51,393 nucleotides of DNA. Origin: Dinochytrium kinnereticum (lineage: Eukaryota > Chytridiomycota > Chytridiomycetes > Chytridiales > Chytridiaceae). Numbering within the stretch: position 1 is the first letter of the stretch; each line of letters begins with the position of its first letter. Made by a program: the position numbers and the translations under genes. The DNA is taken from NCBI GenBank assembly GCA_027604005.1, contig JADGJT010000122.1, positions 838 through 52,230 of the forward strand, written 5' to 3'. Below are positions 1-12,480 of this stretch, one piece after another. The notes under the pieces were generated by a model that saw only the letters and a program-made list of their open reading frames with translations, made no database searches and was not told the origin of the DNA.

Positions 1-94
1 AACCCCAACCAAAAAAAAAAAACCCCCCCCACCCACACCCTAACATTCGTCAAAAAAAAAATTTTAAAACCCACACTTTTATGCACTCTAACCC

Positions 95-125
<31 letters not shown>

Positions 126-145
126 AAAAAAAAAGAAGTCAAAGA
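1..145. repeat. Low-complexity A-rich and C-rich runs at left edge
   Basis: The left edge consists of alternating poly-A and poly-C runs, including about 28 consecutive C near positions 88-115 followed by about 19 A. One CCCTAA-like hexamer is present but it is not repeated, so this is not a telomere array. It is most simply a low-complexity 3' flank of the HAUS8-like gene, and homopolymer lengths here may be unreliable. Confidence 0.7.
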
Positions 146-161
146 GGTTGCGCCAGCCCTT

Positions 162-3001
162 TCACTTCTGAAGCTGCAACAACTCAACCTCATAACTCTG
201 CTGTAACTCAGTGGCATCCAAAATAGTCTTGTTAAGCCTCCGGCAAGAGAGATCGGTCACTTCGATTCGGGTTTGAAGGTCTTTGAGTTCCCTGAGGGCT
301 TCCGCTATTGCTGCAAACTTTGTCATAGGGAGAGATAGATGGAATTGATTAGGCAAATTGTGTTTGATTGCCTGGAAGAATTTAGGAAATAAATAATACC
401 TGGCCCAGAGAAGCTTCTTTCTTTTCGAGAATATCAGATAAAAGGCTGCCAGCGTCTTCGACTATATCTATTAAGTTTGCTGAATAGGCAGAGTGGAGTT
501 AAGAAAGCATAGTTGTGGGATTGGTTATTGGCAAATACTGTATAATCGAAGAAGCCAAAGACTATACGAGTGCAAAAACAAACCTGTATCAGTTACTGCA
601 CCCCCTTGTAAGTGAATCTGCTGCGCTTGGGCCTGAACATGTTGCACTAGCCGCTCATATCTCTGCCGGAAAGGTGACGATGCGGACTCGAGAGCGTCAA
701 GAAAAAGAGACTATATGGGTTTTAACGTCAGACTAAGGCGAACAAAAAAATGTCTGCGGGGATGAAATGCTTACGTGGCTTCTTAGCTGTGCAAACAGCT
801 CTTTCAACCGAGTCCGCATCTCAATTTCATGCTTCAACTGATCACGCTCTGCTCGTCTCTGTTGCAGAAGAGACCAAACTAAAAATATTTGCGTCTGAGT
901 GTAGCAAAATTAAAGATCGTTTATATATTAGACACGATGTAATGAAAAGAAAAAAAAAAGCGGAATAAGTGATAGAGTAAGAGAACACGTAGACGAAAAA
1001 AAAGAAAGAAAAATAAAATTGGATAGTAAAACAAACCTCAGCCTTCTCCTTCCTCTTCTCAAAAGCAAATGAAGCCCTAGCCTTCAAAAACCTCCACTGC
1101 GCCAACCTAGCCCTTCCAATCATAATCTCATCCGTCAATCTCTCCTGCGGTACATCCAAACCCTGCCCTGCACCCGTCTGTGTTGGTTGAGCTAACTGTT
1201 TCCCATTATAGGCATCACTATCAATTGGCACCATGCTTTTCTCCTCATCTCTATCCACCCTCTGTACATCGTGAGGTGGTCTCCCACGCCGGTCTGCAAC
1301 CGGAGCAGCCTTGAACGACGCGGGCGGCACTGCTGGTTCTCGACCTCGCAAAGTGAAAGCATTTGTCGGTGGCAAGCTGTCAGAAGAAGTGGAGACATTA
1401 TCGCCGCGCAAGGTTTCCAGAGAAGATTTGCGATTTAGGCGGTCAGATGGGTGAGTTTCGGTGATATTGGTATCATTTCTCTTCAGGGAATGCACTGATG
1501 AGCTGGCGGAAGTCTTAACGGTAGGGACCCTTTTTCGCATCATACCAGAGTCAGCGATTTTGATTTGAGGTGCGATTTGAGGATCAGGATTCTGTTTGTC
1601 CCTTGGCGATATTGCTTTTCGAGGCCGGTTGGCAACGTCGACAGGCTGCTGTGCTGTCAACATCGAACGTGATGAAGTCCCTGTACAATTTTTCAGAGCC
1701 GGCGCCTCCACCACAGACGATATGGATCGAAGAGTATCAGAAGCAGTATCAGAGATTCCCGACCCAGTATCCCTATCGCCATGAGTCTCCTTTAAGGATT
1801 CCAATGTAACTGGTGTTTGAAAAAAATCCGTTTCAATCACGGTCTCCTTTCCCTCCTTCACAACGCTTTTCACCGTCAATCGGGTGGCAAACCCTTCTTT
1901 CGGAATGCCTTTAGGTGAAGTCTTCCGCTTGACCATTTCCGCCACCACACTAATCCCTTCACCCGGCGTGATCTTTTCTGCATTCGGAGATCGTCTTCCG
2001 TCCCTCCTAACAGAAGGCATAGATTCTTTTACCGTTCTCATAGCCGACCTGTGGGGATCCAGGGAAGAGGATTTATGCACGGTACCATCAGGTCGATTTT
2101 TCGGTTTCGGCGCTGGTACAGTGGTCGAGTGTGATGAGGGGTTTCGGTAGATGGGTTTTGTGTGTTTTGCCGAGCTTGTGGATTTCAAGCTGGCCTTCTC
2201 GGAAGTGGTAGTGGGTTTGACCTCCTTGCGGACGGTCTTGGCAGCTTCCATGTAGCGGGAAGCAACGTATCTGACGGCTTCAGCATAACATTAGAACATC
2301 TCGGCAAGTGGCATGAAAATAAATGATAAAGATCATAACAAGCAAAGGGGACTGAAGTAGGGTAAAACTGTAGGGCTTGTCTGAGGTCAAAGCCAACTGG
2401 AAAAACAAACAAATATATATATATATATATATCAGAAGAGAGAGAGACGAACGAACCTTTTTTTTTCGTCTTCGCTGCATCCGACCTCGCATCCTCCTGC
2501 CACGCTGCCCCCTTCCCAACACGCTCACCATCATCCCCAATCCCGTTCATCAGTTCTGGAGTCTTATGAACCACGGAACCACCTCTCCCCTCTGGATCCC
2601 CCGGAGTCTTCACCAAAGGATTTGACGAGAACGGATCCTCAAGCAGCTCGCAAGCTGAAGCGAGTAATAAAAAATCGGCCCTCTGATGATCACCATTGCT
2701 GGTTCCAGGTGTACGTAACGTTTGCTGGTTTGATCTCCATGGAGCCGTTGCGGGTGGAATGTTTTCGGAGTTGGGGTCATAGCATTGTTGAGCTGTTGTG
2801 GAGGCTGTGGGGAAGATTGTGGAGTTGTGGGGTTTGGTTGAGCTTTTTGGTAGGGGGTGGGTGCTCTTATTGGGTAATGTGTTGGGTTTGGACGAATTGG
2901 TGAGGTTCTGCCGCACCCTTTTTTGAGAGAGTTATGTTAAAGAAGAACATAGAAGCTAATGGCAATTGTGCGAATGCTCACGGTCTTGAGCTGGCAGACA
3001 T
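162..3001 (-). CDS. HAUS8/AUG8-like augmin subunit with QWRF motif
   Basis: Predicted microtubule-binding subunit of the augmin complex, which recruits gamma-tubulin to existing microtubules in the spindle. Seven exons fit: 2982-3001, 2457-2917, 1037-2277, 775-858, 602-710, 400-479 and 162-317, total 2151 nt, giving 716 residues. The N-terminal half is basic, Ser/Pro/Thr-rich and disordered, as in plant QWRF proteins and animal HAUS8. It contains the short motif SRYM (in RYVASRYME), resembling the conserved N-terminal microtubule-binding element. The C-terminal third begins with the signature A-Q-W-R-F-L-K-A-R-A and continues as predicted coiled coil. The start ATG at 3001 is on a 20-nt first exon and is the only ATG that splices in frame with the next exon. 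The family is assigned from the motif pair and architecture; the function is inferred. Alternative: an unrelated basic coiled-coil protein. Confidence 0.68.
2412..2432. repeat. (AT)n microsatellite in an intron
   Basis: About ten AT dinucleotides lie inside the second intron of the HAUS8-like gene, next to a GA-rich stretch. It is a simple repeat with no sign of function. Confidence 0.9.
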
Positions 3002-3249
3002 AGTGCGATGTTGTTGTTGTGGTTTGGGTTTTCTTGAACAAAAGAGTTGTCCGAAGATTTTTTTTCTTATAATGTCCGATAAGCTGGACTTCGTGTTGGA
3101 ACAACATATCATCTTGTATTGTAGATCCTGTGTATTTTGCCGGTATACTCTGGCGGGAACGACGAGAAATGGTATCTAGCATTCCGAAAAATGATAAGGT
3201 GTCGTCTGGAATGACGAACGAAAATTAGAGCATCTTATCCTAGATGAGC

Positions 3250-6170
3250 TCAGATATCATAGGTGTCCGCCAGCGCCTTATTCCTCCTCTCCAAGAAATT
3301 CTGCTCAGTAACCTTCTCCGACAACTGGCTCCCTTTGGCATTAAGCTTGGACCTCTGCATCCTGGGGCTGGAAGTTCTGGATCCAACAATTGTCGCGCCA
3401 TTCGTGCTAACCCTGAGGGCGGACCTTTCCAAAAGCTCCTCTGAAGTCGTTGAAGCCAAAGCACCAAGCACCGACCTAGGCGGCGACGCACCATAAACGG
3501 AAGAAGTGGATACACGATCAGGTACAGGGACATTCCTGGGAGCGCTTCGAGTCGGCCCATGCGAGCCTCCATTCTCACCAATCCCTCGAGAAAGGTAGTC
3601 GGTCAGGGTCTGTGCTTCATCTCCCGGGGTCAATCCAACTTGTTGCGGTGTCTCGGCGTCTTCAATGAGCTCCAAAGACCAGTCACTCAGCAACGAGACA
3701 GTCTGTCTAGCCTCTGGAAGAACGGCACACATTTGAAGAATGGCGTGAGACATTCCCTCCAGGATCTTCACTCGGACCATCGCGTCAGGATCTCTGTGGA
3801 AAACGTGATGAGACATGTCATGCTCATTGCAGTTTGGGAGATCTTCATTCGCAGAGTCGCTTGATGGGCTGTTTGAGCCAGCGTTCGACTCTGCATCGCC
3901 GTCAAAGTGGACAGAGGGGCGACCATTCCCATCTTTGGTGGCTTTTGTTGAGAATGTGACGCCGGCTTCTTCACCATGATGAGCTCTTTCGCGTTCCTTC
4001 TCCTGACGCTCACGGAGGCGCTCCCATTCACGTCTAGCTTTAACCTTTGCTTGGCGCAGACGGCCAGCAAAGATGACCATGTCGTCTACAAGTGGATCTT
4101 TTTCACCGCAGATGAGGAAAGTTCGAGGGAAACGGGCGAGGATCTCATCTGGCGCTTTGACGGGAGACAGATAGTAATCCTTTTCAAACTTGATAGGCTT
4201 AGGAGACGAGCCTAGATATAATAGAGCCATGCCTCGCAATACTGCACAAACGAGAAGAAGAAAAAAAAATAAAACAAAAAAATGAGATTGGCTCATTCCC
4301 TAGCAAAGAAAATAAATGATAATGAAGAACCACATACGTTCTGGCGAGAGAAGACGGTCGGCAAAGTAACTCATCCGGCTAGTAATAGAAAGTGACGAAG
4401 GAATGGCGGGCCCAGGATCATCACTGTGAGTAGAGAAAATTCTGTACCAACTCTCTCGTCGATCCACCTCATTCTTCAACACATTAATAGCTCGAGGCGC
4501 AGGAGGCACAGCCAGGGGTGACTTTGTGTGCGTAGACGAGTGAAGTTCAATTAAATTAGTCATAGACATGTCTTTCTTCGACTCGGCTCGGAACAGCCGC
4601 ATCTGTTCCGGAGGCATCCTAAAAAAGATGCTCTGTCAGAACCAAGGTGCACAAATTTCAATCACTCACCAGCACTCCATATCAAAATCAAGGCAAGGGT
4701 AGGCGAGGATAACACCTGTCGGTGGAGGAACCTTGATCGCCTTGGAATCAAGGCATTTCAGCACACATCCGGCGGCGAAGTTTCCTCCGCTGATATCCCA
4801 CAAAGGAGTGATCATGTTGAGTTTCAGGTCACGTAAGAAACAAACATGAAAGAAAGAAACTCACGCCGAGTCACCGATAATGATAACTTTGATAGGCTCC
4901 TTCCTGGCCTGCATCCTCCCCGATTTATCCGTAATATACCAGCCCTCAAGCCCAATAACAGCACCATTACTCTCCACAATAGCCCTGTAAGAATCAAAGC
5001 ACTCCTCTAAAGCAAAAGGGTAGGGAAATTCTGGCGCTTTTCCGTAATCAATCGAAATAATAGGCAGTTTTGTCTGCCTCGCCCAACTAGACAGATAATC
5101 CTCATGGCATTTCGGTGGCATGGCGACAAATCCTCCTCCGGGGAAATTCAAGATAACGCAGGTAGCATGCTTCAACTCTTCACGCGATCCTGCAAAAAAG
5201 AGGCGGGCAGGGATATCCCTCAAAGGGGTGTCGCCATCAGAGAAGTAGGAGGGGGAAGCCGGAGTTGGACGAGGGATCTTGATGTCGTGACGAATGCGGA
5301 GGAAGCCGCGGTCCGCAAATGTGAGGGCACGCATGAACGGGTTAAGAGATTTGTTCCATGAAGCGCGCATGGTGTCGATCGTGGCGACAGCGCGAAACTT
5401 TCGGACCTGTGTAGCGATCGCGCCGTGTCTTTGTTAAAAGTGTTATTCATTACGGCTGTGTTGTTACCTTCTCGTCTGCCGCATCTGCGTAGAAGAGATA
5501 GACGATTGAGAACACGACCGACATGATGTCTCGAATGAAAAAGGGCCTGATATGCATGGCTGTAAAGAATCCGGCATCCAACGCGGTCAGGATCCAGGTT
5601 GCCCGGTAAAAGTTTCTGGTATACTGCAGAATGCCGAAAGAAAATAGGGTTGAATAAAAAAACAAATAAAAAAAACTGCAAAGAGTAATTCACCATCCTA
5701 GCAAGGGGCTCCGGGGCTATTTCCAGCAACGAGGAGAGAAAGATTCAGAGGGCGCAGTTTAGTGAATGTGGATAAAATTGGAAACAATTACCATTCAGAA
5801 ACAGAAGCAATAATAGATTCTTTGAAACGTAGGAGGCCGTTAAAGTCCCCAACACAATCTTCCAGGGGGGGGTCCTCGCTATTTGCCGAAAGAGGGAGAG
5901 AGAGAGAGAGAGAAGAGAAGAAAAAGAACGGTCAATCTGCAGCTCCGTCACTATCGGGCATCACACTCACACAGCAGACGGTTCCACTTCCGCAGAGCTG
6001 CGATGGGGGGCTCATAGCCGTTCTTCCTGATGATCTGGACGCTGTATGGGGTGGTCAGGTGTGCTGAGGGAGTGGGGATGTGCAAGGGCAACGCACCAGG
6101 CAAAGGTTACGAGCAGCACCAGCGACCTCTTCCAGCCGGCGGACGGCCGTCCCAGCATGTGGTCAATCAT
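3250..6170 (-). CDS. Hormone-sensitive-lipase-like alpha/beta hydrolase
   Basis: Predicted serine esterase or lipase of the HSL family acting on acylglycerols or steryl esters. The multi-exon gene starts at an ATG at 6170. Its N-terminus is rich in hydrophobic segments, suggesting membrane attachment, and is interrupted by short introns. The catalytic core is clear: an oxyanion-hole region reading FPGGGF, the HSL-like stretch IISIDYGKAPEFPYPFALEE, and the nucleophile GDSAGG, which is split by an intron after GDSA. The acid is probably the Asp in CGEKDPLVDD and the base the His in EGMSHAI. A long Ser-rich, charged insert lies between the acid and the His, and a disordered tail follows. The His that precedes GGG in bacterial and mammalian HSL is Pro here, which I believe is common in fungal relatives. 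The order of the N-terminal exons is less certain than the core. Confidence 0.82.
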
Positions 6171-6610
6171 TCTTGCGTGCGTGAGGTGAGGGTGAGGTTG
6201 GGGTGAGGTTGAGGAGAGATGCTGATGATGATGTAATTAAACAAAACGCACCGATCTGACAATTCCAATCAGGGTCACTTGACTGCTGTTGTTTATCATT
6301 CATGCCGCATTTGAAACATTCAAGCCAGCTGAAGAGAACGTTCGTGCCACCAGTCATCACTGGGTGAGTAGAAATCATATGGGTATTTACTAACACTCTC
6401 TTTTCTACCATGACCAGAATACCCAAGTGTTGATTTACTACTGCCTAAACACTGAATGAACCTCATCCCACTGATCTGTGATAGCCTGCATGATAATAAT
6501 AATAAAGTATGTTTATTTTCCATGGCTTTCATTTCATTCACTTGACATTATTGTTCATGAGGGCTGCTCTCAACTAAAAAAAAAGAAAAATGAAGAGAAA
6601 CCCCCTGTGC
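6171..6610. other. Intergenic, no gene seen
   Basis: 440 bp between two minus-strand genes. It would hold the lipase promoter and the UDP-GlcNAc pyrophosphorylase 3' flank. Short open frames here have no recognisable motif. Confidence 0.6.
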
Positions 6611-8224
6611 TCAGGCTGCGAGGGCCTTGAGCTCAGCCTCAGAGCTGACAAGCTTGGGCGTCTGGATGGTGACGCCAGCAAGCACATCAAGTCCCTCACC
6701 ATCGTAGGTAACAAGAGGAGAGATCTCCAAGTCCGTCCCAACAACACTCCCGCCAGCAGCCTTAACAAATCGCACGTGCTGAGCCAAAATATCAGCACGA
6801 GAGGTCTCAGGCGAATCGCCATCCTTGGACCCCGGTGCATTCTTCAAAGGTGAGAAATCATCCGCACGTGGCACCTCCAACACGGCCATCCTTTCCGTGA
6901 AAGGGAATACGTCAAAGATGAACAACTCAAGCTTGATTCCATTGGCCTTGTCAGGGCTGACGGTCTGCCCAGAGGTGAGATCAACGTGCTTGATCTTCTT
7001 CCTGGCAATGTGGTACTCAAGCTTAGGCTCAAAGTCAGCAGCCTTCTGAAGGAACTCAGTTGTGTAGAAATGGTTGGCAATGTTGGCTGCCTTGTAGGAG
7101 AGCTCTCCGGTGGCAGCGTCCCGTTGCTCGGCGATGGACTTGTCAATCTCAGAGTACTCCACCACGCCGAACTTGCCGTTGCGGAGGCATATCACACCCA
7201 CGGGCTCGTGGGGAGAGGCCTTGGGGACAGCCTTGGCGGCGCAATCAGCATTCTTCTCGATGCAGTAGCCGATGAAGACGGGGTCCGCCACCTTGACGAG
7301 GCTTTTTGGGTGGTAAGTCGCGAAAAAAAAGAAGAAGAAGAATCGGCGTAAGAAAATGAACTTTGAACGGTAATAAAAGAGCATGTGGCCAACAACCACA
7401 GAGCGGATAGTTGAAAAAAAAATGCGGTACAGAATTAATCAGTGGACCTCTTACCAGTTGTCGACGCAGTAAGCGTGGACGTAAGGAACGTTCCTCTTGA
7501 CAAGATCATCAAGCACGCCTTCCTTCCTCAATGCCGCGTATATTCCACCGTTCCCGTCCGGGGCATTGGCCAAAGAGCTCTTAGTCTCCAAGAAGATCTT
7601 CCCGTCATTAGTGAAAGCAGGCAAAACACCCTGCTCAAAGAAGATAACATTCTCGGCCTTTAAACCGAAATAGTTGTGCTGCTTGAAAAATGCCTCGGTA
7701 GGAGCCCTGGTGGGACCTGAAGTCATGACATACCAAGGGATCACCACCTCCTTAGAGCCAGGATGAGTCTGAGCAGCCACCATCTGCAGACGAAGGATCC
7801 TCTCAGCCTGAAGCTGGAAAAGCGACTTGCGAGAAGGCAATCCAATATCATAGCACCCTTTTGGAGCCGAGGACCCAAGGCGGGTTCCCTGGCCACCAGC
7901 AAGAAGGATGACCGCAACCTTGTTCTGAGCAATGAGGTCAAGACCTTTAGCCCTCCATTGGGCAATCTTTGCCTTGTCGGCCGAGATGACGGAATCAAAT
8001 GACGACTTTGGGAGAGGAGAGAGAGCGGAAGTCTCTGAAGCTGAAGGTGGGGCGGTGGTCGCCACGCGGAAGATATTGTTGACGCGATCAACGTCGATGG
8101 CCCTCAGGTGAGTGATGAGCTCGTCGCGCTGGACTGGGCTCAGTTCGTCCCAGAATTGAAAGACATGGCCTTGGCCGGATGAGACGAACTTTGCCTTGAT
8201 TGCTTCAACGTCTGTGGAGGCCAT
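6611..8224 (-). CDS. UAP1: UDP-N-acetylglucosamine pyrophosphorylase
   Basis: Cytosolic enzyme making UDP-GlcNAc from UTP and GlcNAc-1-phosphate. The product feeds chitin synthesis, N-glycans and GPI anchors. Two exons (7455-8224 and 6611-7301) flank a 153-nt intron and encode 486 residues, the normal length for the family. The nucleotide-binding signature LAGGQGTRLGSSAPKG is near residue 110, followed by GLPSRKSLFQLQAERI. Later family blocks are VIPWYVMTSGPT, FFEQGVLPA, the region around HAYCVDN, which the intron splits, and VADPVFIGYCIEKNADCAAKAV. The last third matches the family in order. The ATG at 8224 gives the expected N-terminus, a helical region containing the block FWDELSPVQRDELI. 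No key residue is visibly missing. Confidence 0.95.
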
Positions 8225-9916
8225 AGTTCTTTGGGGCTATGTGTTGGAGATGGGTGATGTTTGGTGTGGACTGTTGAGGGTTGAATGGCTGATTGTTCGT
8301 TAAAATTTTGATGGAGTATTATATTGCAAGAGCTGACAGGTTCAACCCTGCACTTTACGCCACCTCGTTGGGTAGGGGAACGCCGATAGTTGACATGAAT
8401 CCTGTTCCTAATATATCCGCATATCTGCAAATGTGTGTTTATGTGTGGTGCATTCTTTTATACTCAAGACTGTCTGCTCTCCTGTCCTCATTAAAGCAAA
8501 GTTGTTTCATATCATGCATGGATTTATTGTTTAGAGATACCGGAAATACGTCCTTGACTCTACCAGTGCATTTGGTGAACTCCTTTGTGAGTCTCTCTGG
8601 TGCCTTTCATGCTTCAGCAATCCATCAAAGACCTTGGCTTTCAACCACGCAACAATCACTCACTTCATTTTATGTTACAACAACTCTTATGAACTTTTCG
8701 ATACTCAAAGCAATATTTGTAATGTCGAACCAACCATGAAACCAATTTATCGCAACAACCAATAATCCCCATAATGCCTTCACTTGACCGCGCTCGCACT
8801 TCTGTAGATCTCCAGGGAACTCTGACGTCAACCAGCGAGCAAGCACATGAGCCTAGATCCACACTTGTCATTGAATGTCGCAGGTGCGCTGGCTTGGGTG
8901 CAAGAGAATGGTTTTCTCAGTGACTAATCAGGGTGCGTATGTGTGGGCAGAAAGGCAATCGTTGGGTTTTTAGCAGGCGATTTAGGCCGCCTTTTGTGGT
9001 CATTAAAGAAGTCATTGGTCTCAACTGTTGGTTAAGTACGGGAGTCATAATAATCCATTACATCCTGACATGGAGAGCTTCACTTAACCTCTGTTTACCG
9101 TTTATTGGAGGTAAGAGGGAGATTTTTGAGATTCTAGGAGTAGCCGCTGGATGGGTCTGATGAAATGGATATTGAAGTCATCGTTTTCCGTCGGGTGACT
9201 GAGAGACCATCTTGATCAGGGTCCCGCGTGATCGCTCATAGACTCTACCGCGCTGGTTCTTCTGGCACGTTTCGCACGTGGGGACCCAGTCCTGGGAGGG
9301 ATGCGATGAAGGCCGAGTTTGATGCCCAAATCAAAAAGTGTTTACTTATGTTTACTTATCACGTCTTCGAAATGAGGGATCAAAGACTTTCGTAATTCTC
9401 TTCTACTCGCGTCCGAGAGAGAGTTTAAGAAAGAAAATGGTCAAGAAGATGCCTTAGGCCCTAACTGGTTTCCGGTAAGGGACCTTCAGGCGACGGGTGC
9501 AAGCGCGAGATGGTCCTAGGGTTGAATCAGGATGTCACTGCAGCATCTTGGCATCCCTGTGCCCTTCACCCAGTTGAAGGTTTTGTTTACGTACTCGACA
9601 GCGGAGAGGCACTGTTTGGTTTCAGGCTGAGAAGAGCACACACCCAATACGTTTCACAGTCTGCGCAACCAACTTCTTGCCCCTTGGCCTCTTCCCCTGG
9701 AAAAAGTACAGCCTTTTTTCTGAAAAAAAGACGAAGTGCGGCCCCTCCTACGCCAAAACATCTTCTTTTGTACCTCAAACTACCTACAACCGGCAATCCT
9801 CGTCGTTCTCACAGAAGCCGCCGCTGCACACCCCCTGCTCTACACATTCTTGGGATTCTGCAAAACTGGCGGCCACGTTGTCTCCCCAGGTGCTATCTTC
9901 AGGTTCTGGCAGCACC
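8225..9916. other. Long divergent intergenic region, no gene seen
   Basis: About 1.7 kb separate the divergent starts of the UAP1 and homeobox genes, the longest gene-free stretch in the left half. Open frames of up to about 150 codons have no recognisable motif and often lack a good ATG. The part just upstream of 9917 is probably the long 5' leader of the homeobox mRNA. Long upstream regions are common for developmental regulators; no specific operator is claimed. Confidence 0.5.
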
Positions 9917-12480
9917 ATGCCTCTGAGCATTCAAACCCAATTTCAGCATCAACAGCCGCCGCAGCATCATCATCATCAGCAACAGCAGAATATGCAAGGT
10001 CTGATGGTCACCCCGAATACCCCATTCCATCAAATGAACGCAGCAGCTCTCGCCGCCCAACAGCAGCAGATGCAACAGCGCCTCCACCACCCTGGATATA
10101 TGCACCCTTACCACCGGAGCATGCTGAATGGAATGCCGTTGAATCAGCCGCCGCTGGGGATGGCAGGGAAGGACACTAGGAAAAAGCGAATCCATGCGAC
10201 AAAGTCACAGCTTGTTATCTTGGAATCATCGTTTTTGGCATGCCCCAAGCCGTCCAGCAAGGCGAGGAAAGCTATCGCTGAGAGAATACAGCTGAATGAG
10301 CGCTGTGTGCAGGTGACAGCTTCCTCTTTTTTCCCACTTTTTGTCTCCATCACTTCTGGCCTTCAAACCCCACCTTTTTACATACCATTTATCACATGGA
10401 TGGCCATTTTATCGTTTAAAACGAGCATGAACTAACCCTCTTTTGAAAAATCAGATCTGGTTCCAAAACCGTCGAGCCCGTCAAAAGAAGATTATGGCTC
10501 TTGAAATGCAAAACCAAGAGGCAAGTGGCAGCAGTGCCACCGGTTCCGACTCCCCCGAAACTTCCTCCAACCACCCTCAACCTCGAGCAACCCCCTCCGT
10601 AACATTGGATCTTACCGCCCCCACCCCCACGTCCGAGCCTGCATCTCTGGCGCCTTCAGTTCTTAACGCTGAGACGGCTGGAAGTGGCTCTGCCGTCAGT
10701 TCCTTGATGAATGTGAGACGATTCTCAATGCCTGGTGAGTTTATTTTCATAGGTCATTCCTTTTTTTTATTTCTTGGTTATCATCGCTATCTCGGGAGTA
10801 CGCGACATGGGCGGGTGGTGCGAGTGCGCGATGTGCGCATGGAAGGGAGAGAGTGCGTCGGAGGTCGATGGAGGTGACGGGGGGAGCAGGCGCTGCCTGA
10901 CAGCCTGACTTGCGTGCCTTGGCGCCAAGGGACGCAGCATGTCCAATGGAAGGGAGGAGGGGCTGCCTGCAGCTGCCGTCGTTGCTGTTGGGCTGGTTTC
11001 CCCGATTGCTAAAGTTGAAGCCTGAGCACAAGCAACGGCACTGTGCAACAGTGACGGTCTGCTGATGGGACACACGCTCCATCTGATTGGCTGCAGATCA
11101 CATGTTCTGACTGTCCTTTCCCACGCAGACATTGGCTCAAAGAACGCGTCAGGCGTCCCGCAGGCCAGCGACGCCATCTTCTGCGAGACCTTCAAGGCCT
11201 CGTCCGTGGCTATTGGAACGTGGCGACGTATCTCCATGACCCCAGGCGACCTCATTTGCACCTTGGATTCCGTGAGACGCACCCTTCGCTGGATGGTCGT
11301 GGAGAGCACGTATGGCTTCCAGATGGAGATTCCCCTCTACTCCATTCTCGACGTGTCTGTTGGACGTCACACGGCTGCCATAGCCATCCTTACTATTGAT
11401 GTTGCCTCACAGCCCTCGTTCTCGAAGGAGGTTAGAATGGGCAATGGGCAGTCCATCTGGGTGCCTTGCGATGACTTTACCGAGGCTGCCCAGGCTTCTA
11501 CCTGCAGGAGGCATCAGCTCTTCACTGCTGCATCGGATCCTGTCATCCTATCGTTCTTGGCGGCTGTTCCTCACACTTCTGCTGGTGCTGCTGCGGCACA
11601 GGCTGGCCTGGTGCCTGCACAGACCTCGCCGCTGCCGTCAAGCGCGGCCACTCCTATGACAAACGCGGAGCTGGAGTTCACGAACCTTCTTAGCTCATCT
11701 GTTGATCTGTCAACAACTTTGAACAGTCTTTCCGGAACGTCAGCGACTACTACACCGGAGCTCTCTGTTTCGCTTTCCCACCAGCCCTTCACATCGATGG
11801 AACAGAAACCGTCCACTGTTTCCATGAGCCAGGTGGATATGTCTGGTCTTCCGAATCTTCCCCCTATCCTTACCGACTTTGGAAGTCTGAGCGGGATGAG
11901 AAACGCGCCAAACTTGTTCAGTGCCACCACACCTTTAACTGCAACGACCACCAACAGCGCCCTCCCTACATCTAGCATCACCACTCCAACACTCTCAAGC
12001 CCGCCATCTGCCACCTCCTCACTCTCCTCCGCCGCCTCTACATATCCCACAGTAAGGCGTCAATCCTGTCCTAATTTAAGCCTCGCCGCCTCAGCTGCCG
12101 CCAAACGTCACATGACCAGCGGCGCGTCATCCTCATCAGCCTCCCCACTTCATCGTCACCTCCACAACTCGACGGCGTTCAACCTTCAAAACTCTGGGCT
12201 GTCACCCAACCCTGCAGAACCAATGTTCCAGAGAGCCAGATCGAGCTCGTTGTCTGGATTAGAATTGATCTTTCAGCAGCATGCTATTCGGTCACCTGCG
12301 AATTCAGTAGGGGGTTCGGCGGCCGTGTCTCCTCATAATTCCACGTCGCCGGTGATTCCGACGCCGATTATGGAGGTGCCGGAACCTTTGTCGCCGCTTT
12401 TTGGAAGTGGGGTTGCAATGAATGAGGTTTCGCCGGCTGCGGAAGTTCAGATTCATGTTGAGGGATCTTCGTCTGGTTGA
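9917..12480 (+). CDS. Homeobox transcription factor
   Basis: Nuclear DNA-binding regulator. Three exons (9917-10312, 10455-10734, 11129-12480) give 675 residues. The ATG at 9917 has a CACC context and is the first in frame. The order is: a Gln/His-rich N-terminus (HHHHQQQQ), a homeodomain at about residues 86-145 starting KKRIHATKSQL and ending in helix 3 IWFQNRRARQKK, then a Ser/Pro/Thr linker. A conserved-looking region follows (GTWRRISMTPGDLICTLD, then W-x-V-E and MEIPLYSIL), and then a long Ser/Thr/Ala-rich tail. The first intron falls inside helix 3 just before IWFQNRR, a position many homeobox genes share. The WRRIS...IPLYSI region resembles that of fungal Hoy1/RfeB-type homeobox proteins, which suggests a role in differentiation; this is inference. 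Confidence 0.9.

Noticed and set aside
1..145. Possible telomere because of CCCTAA and C-rich runs
   Set aside because: Only one CCCTAA occurs and there is no tandem hexamer array; the runs are plain homopolymers.
8293..9160. Open frames of 75-150 codons upstream of the homeobox gene
   Set aside because: No recognisable motif, mixed composition and no splice partners; probably chance frames in an untranslated region.
10767..11309. Minus-strand open frame opposite the homeobox gene
   Set aside because: It is antisense to coding exon 3 and intron 2 of a clear gene, with low-complexity Ser/Pro/His composition.
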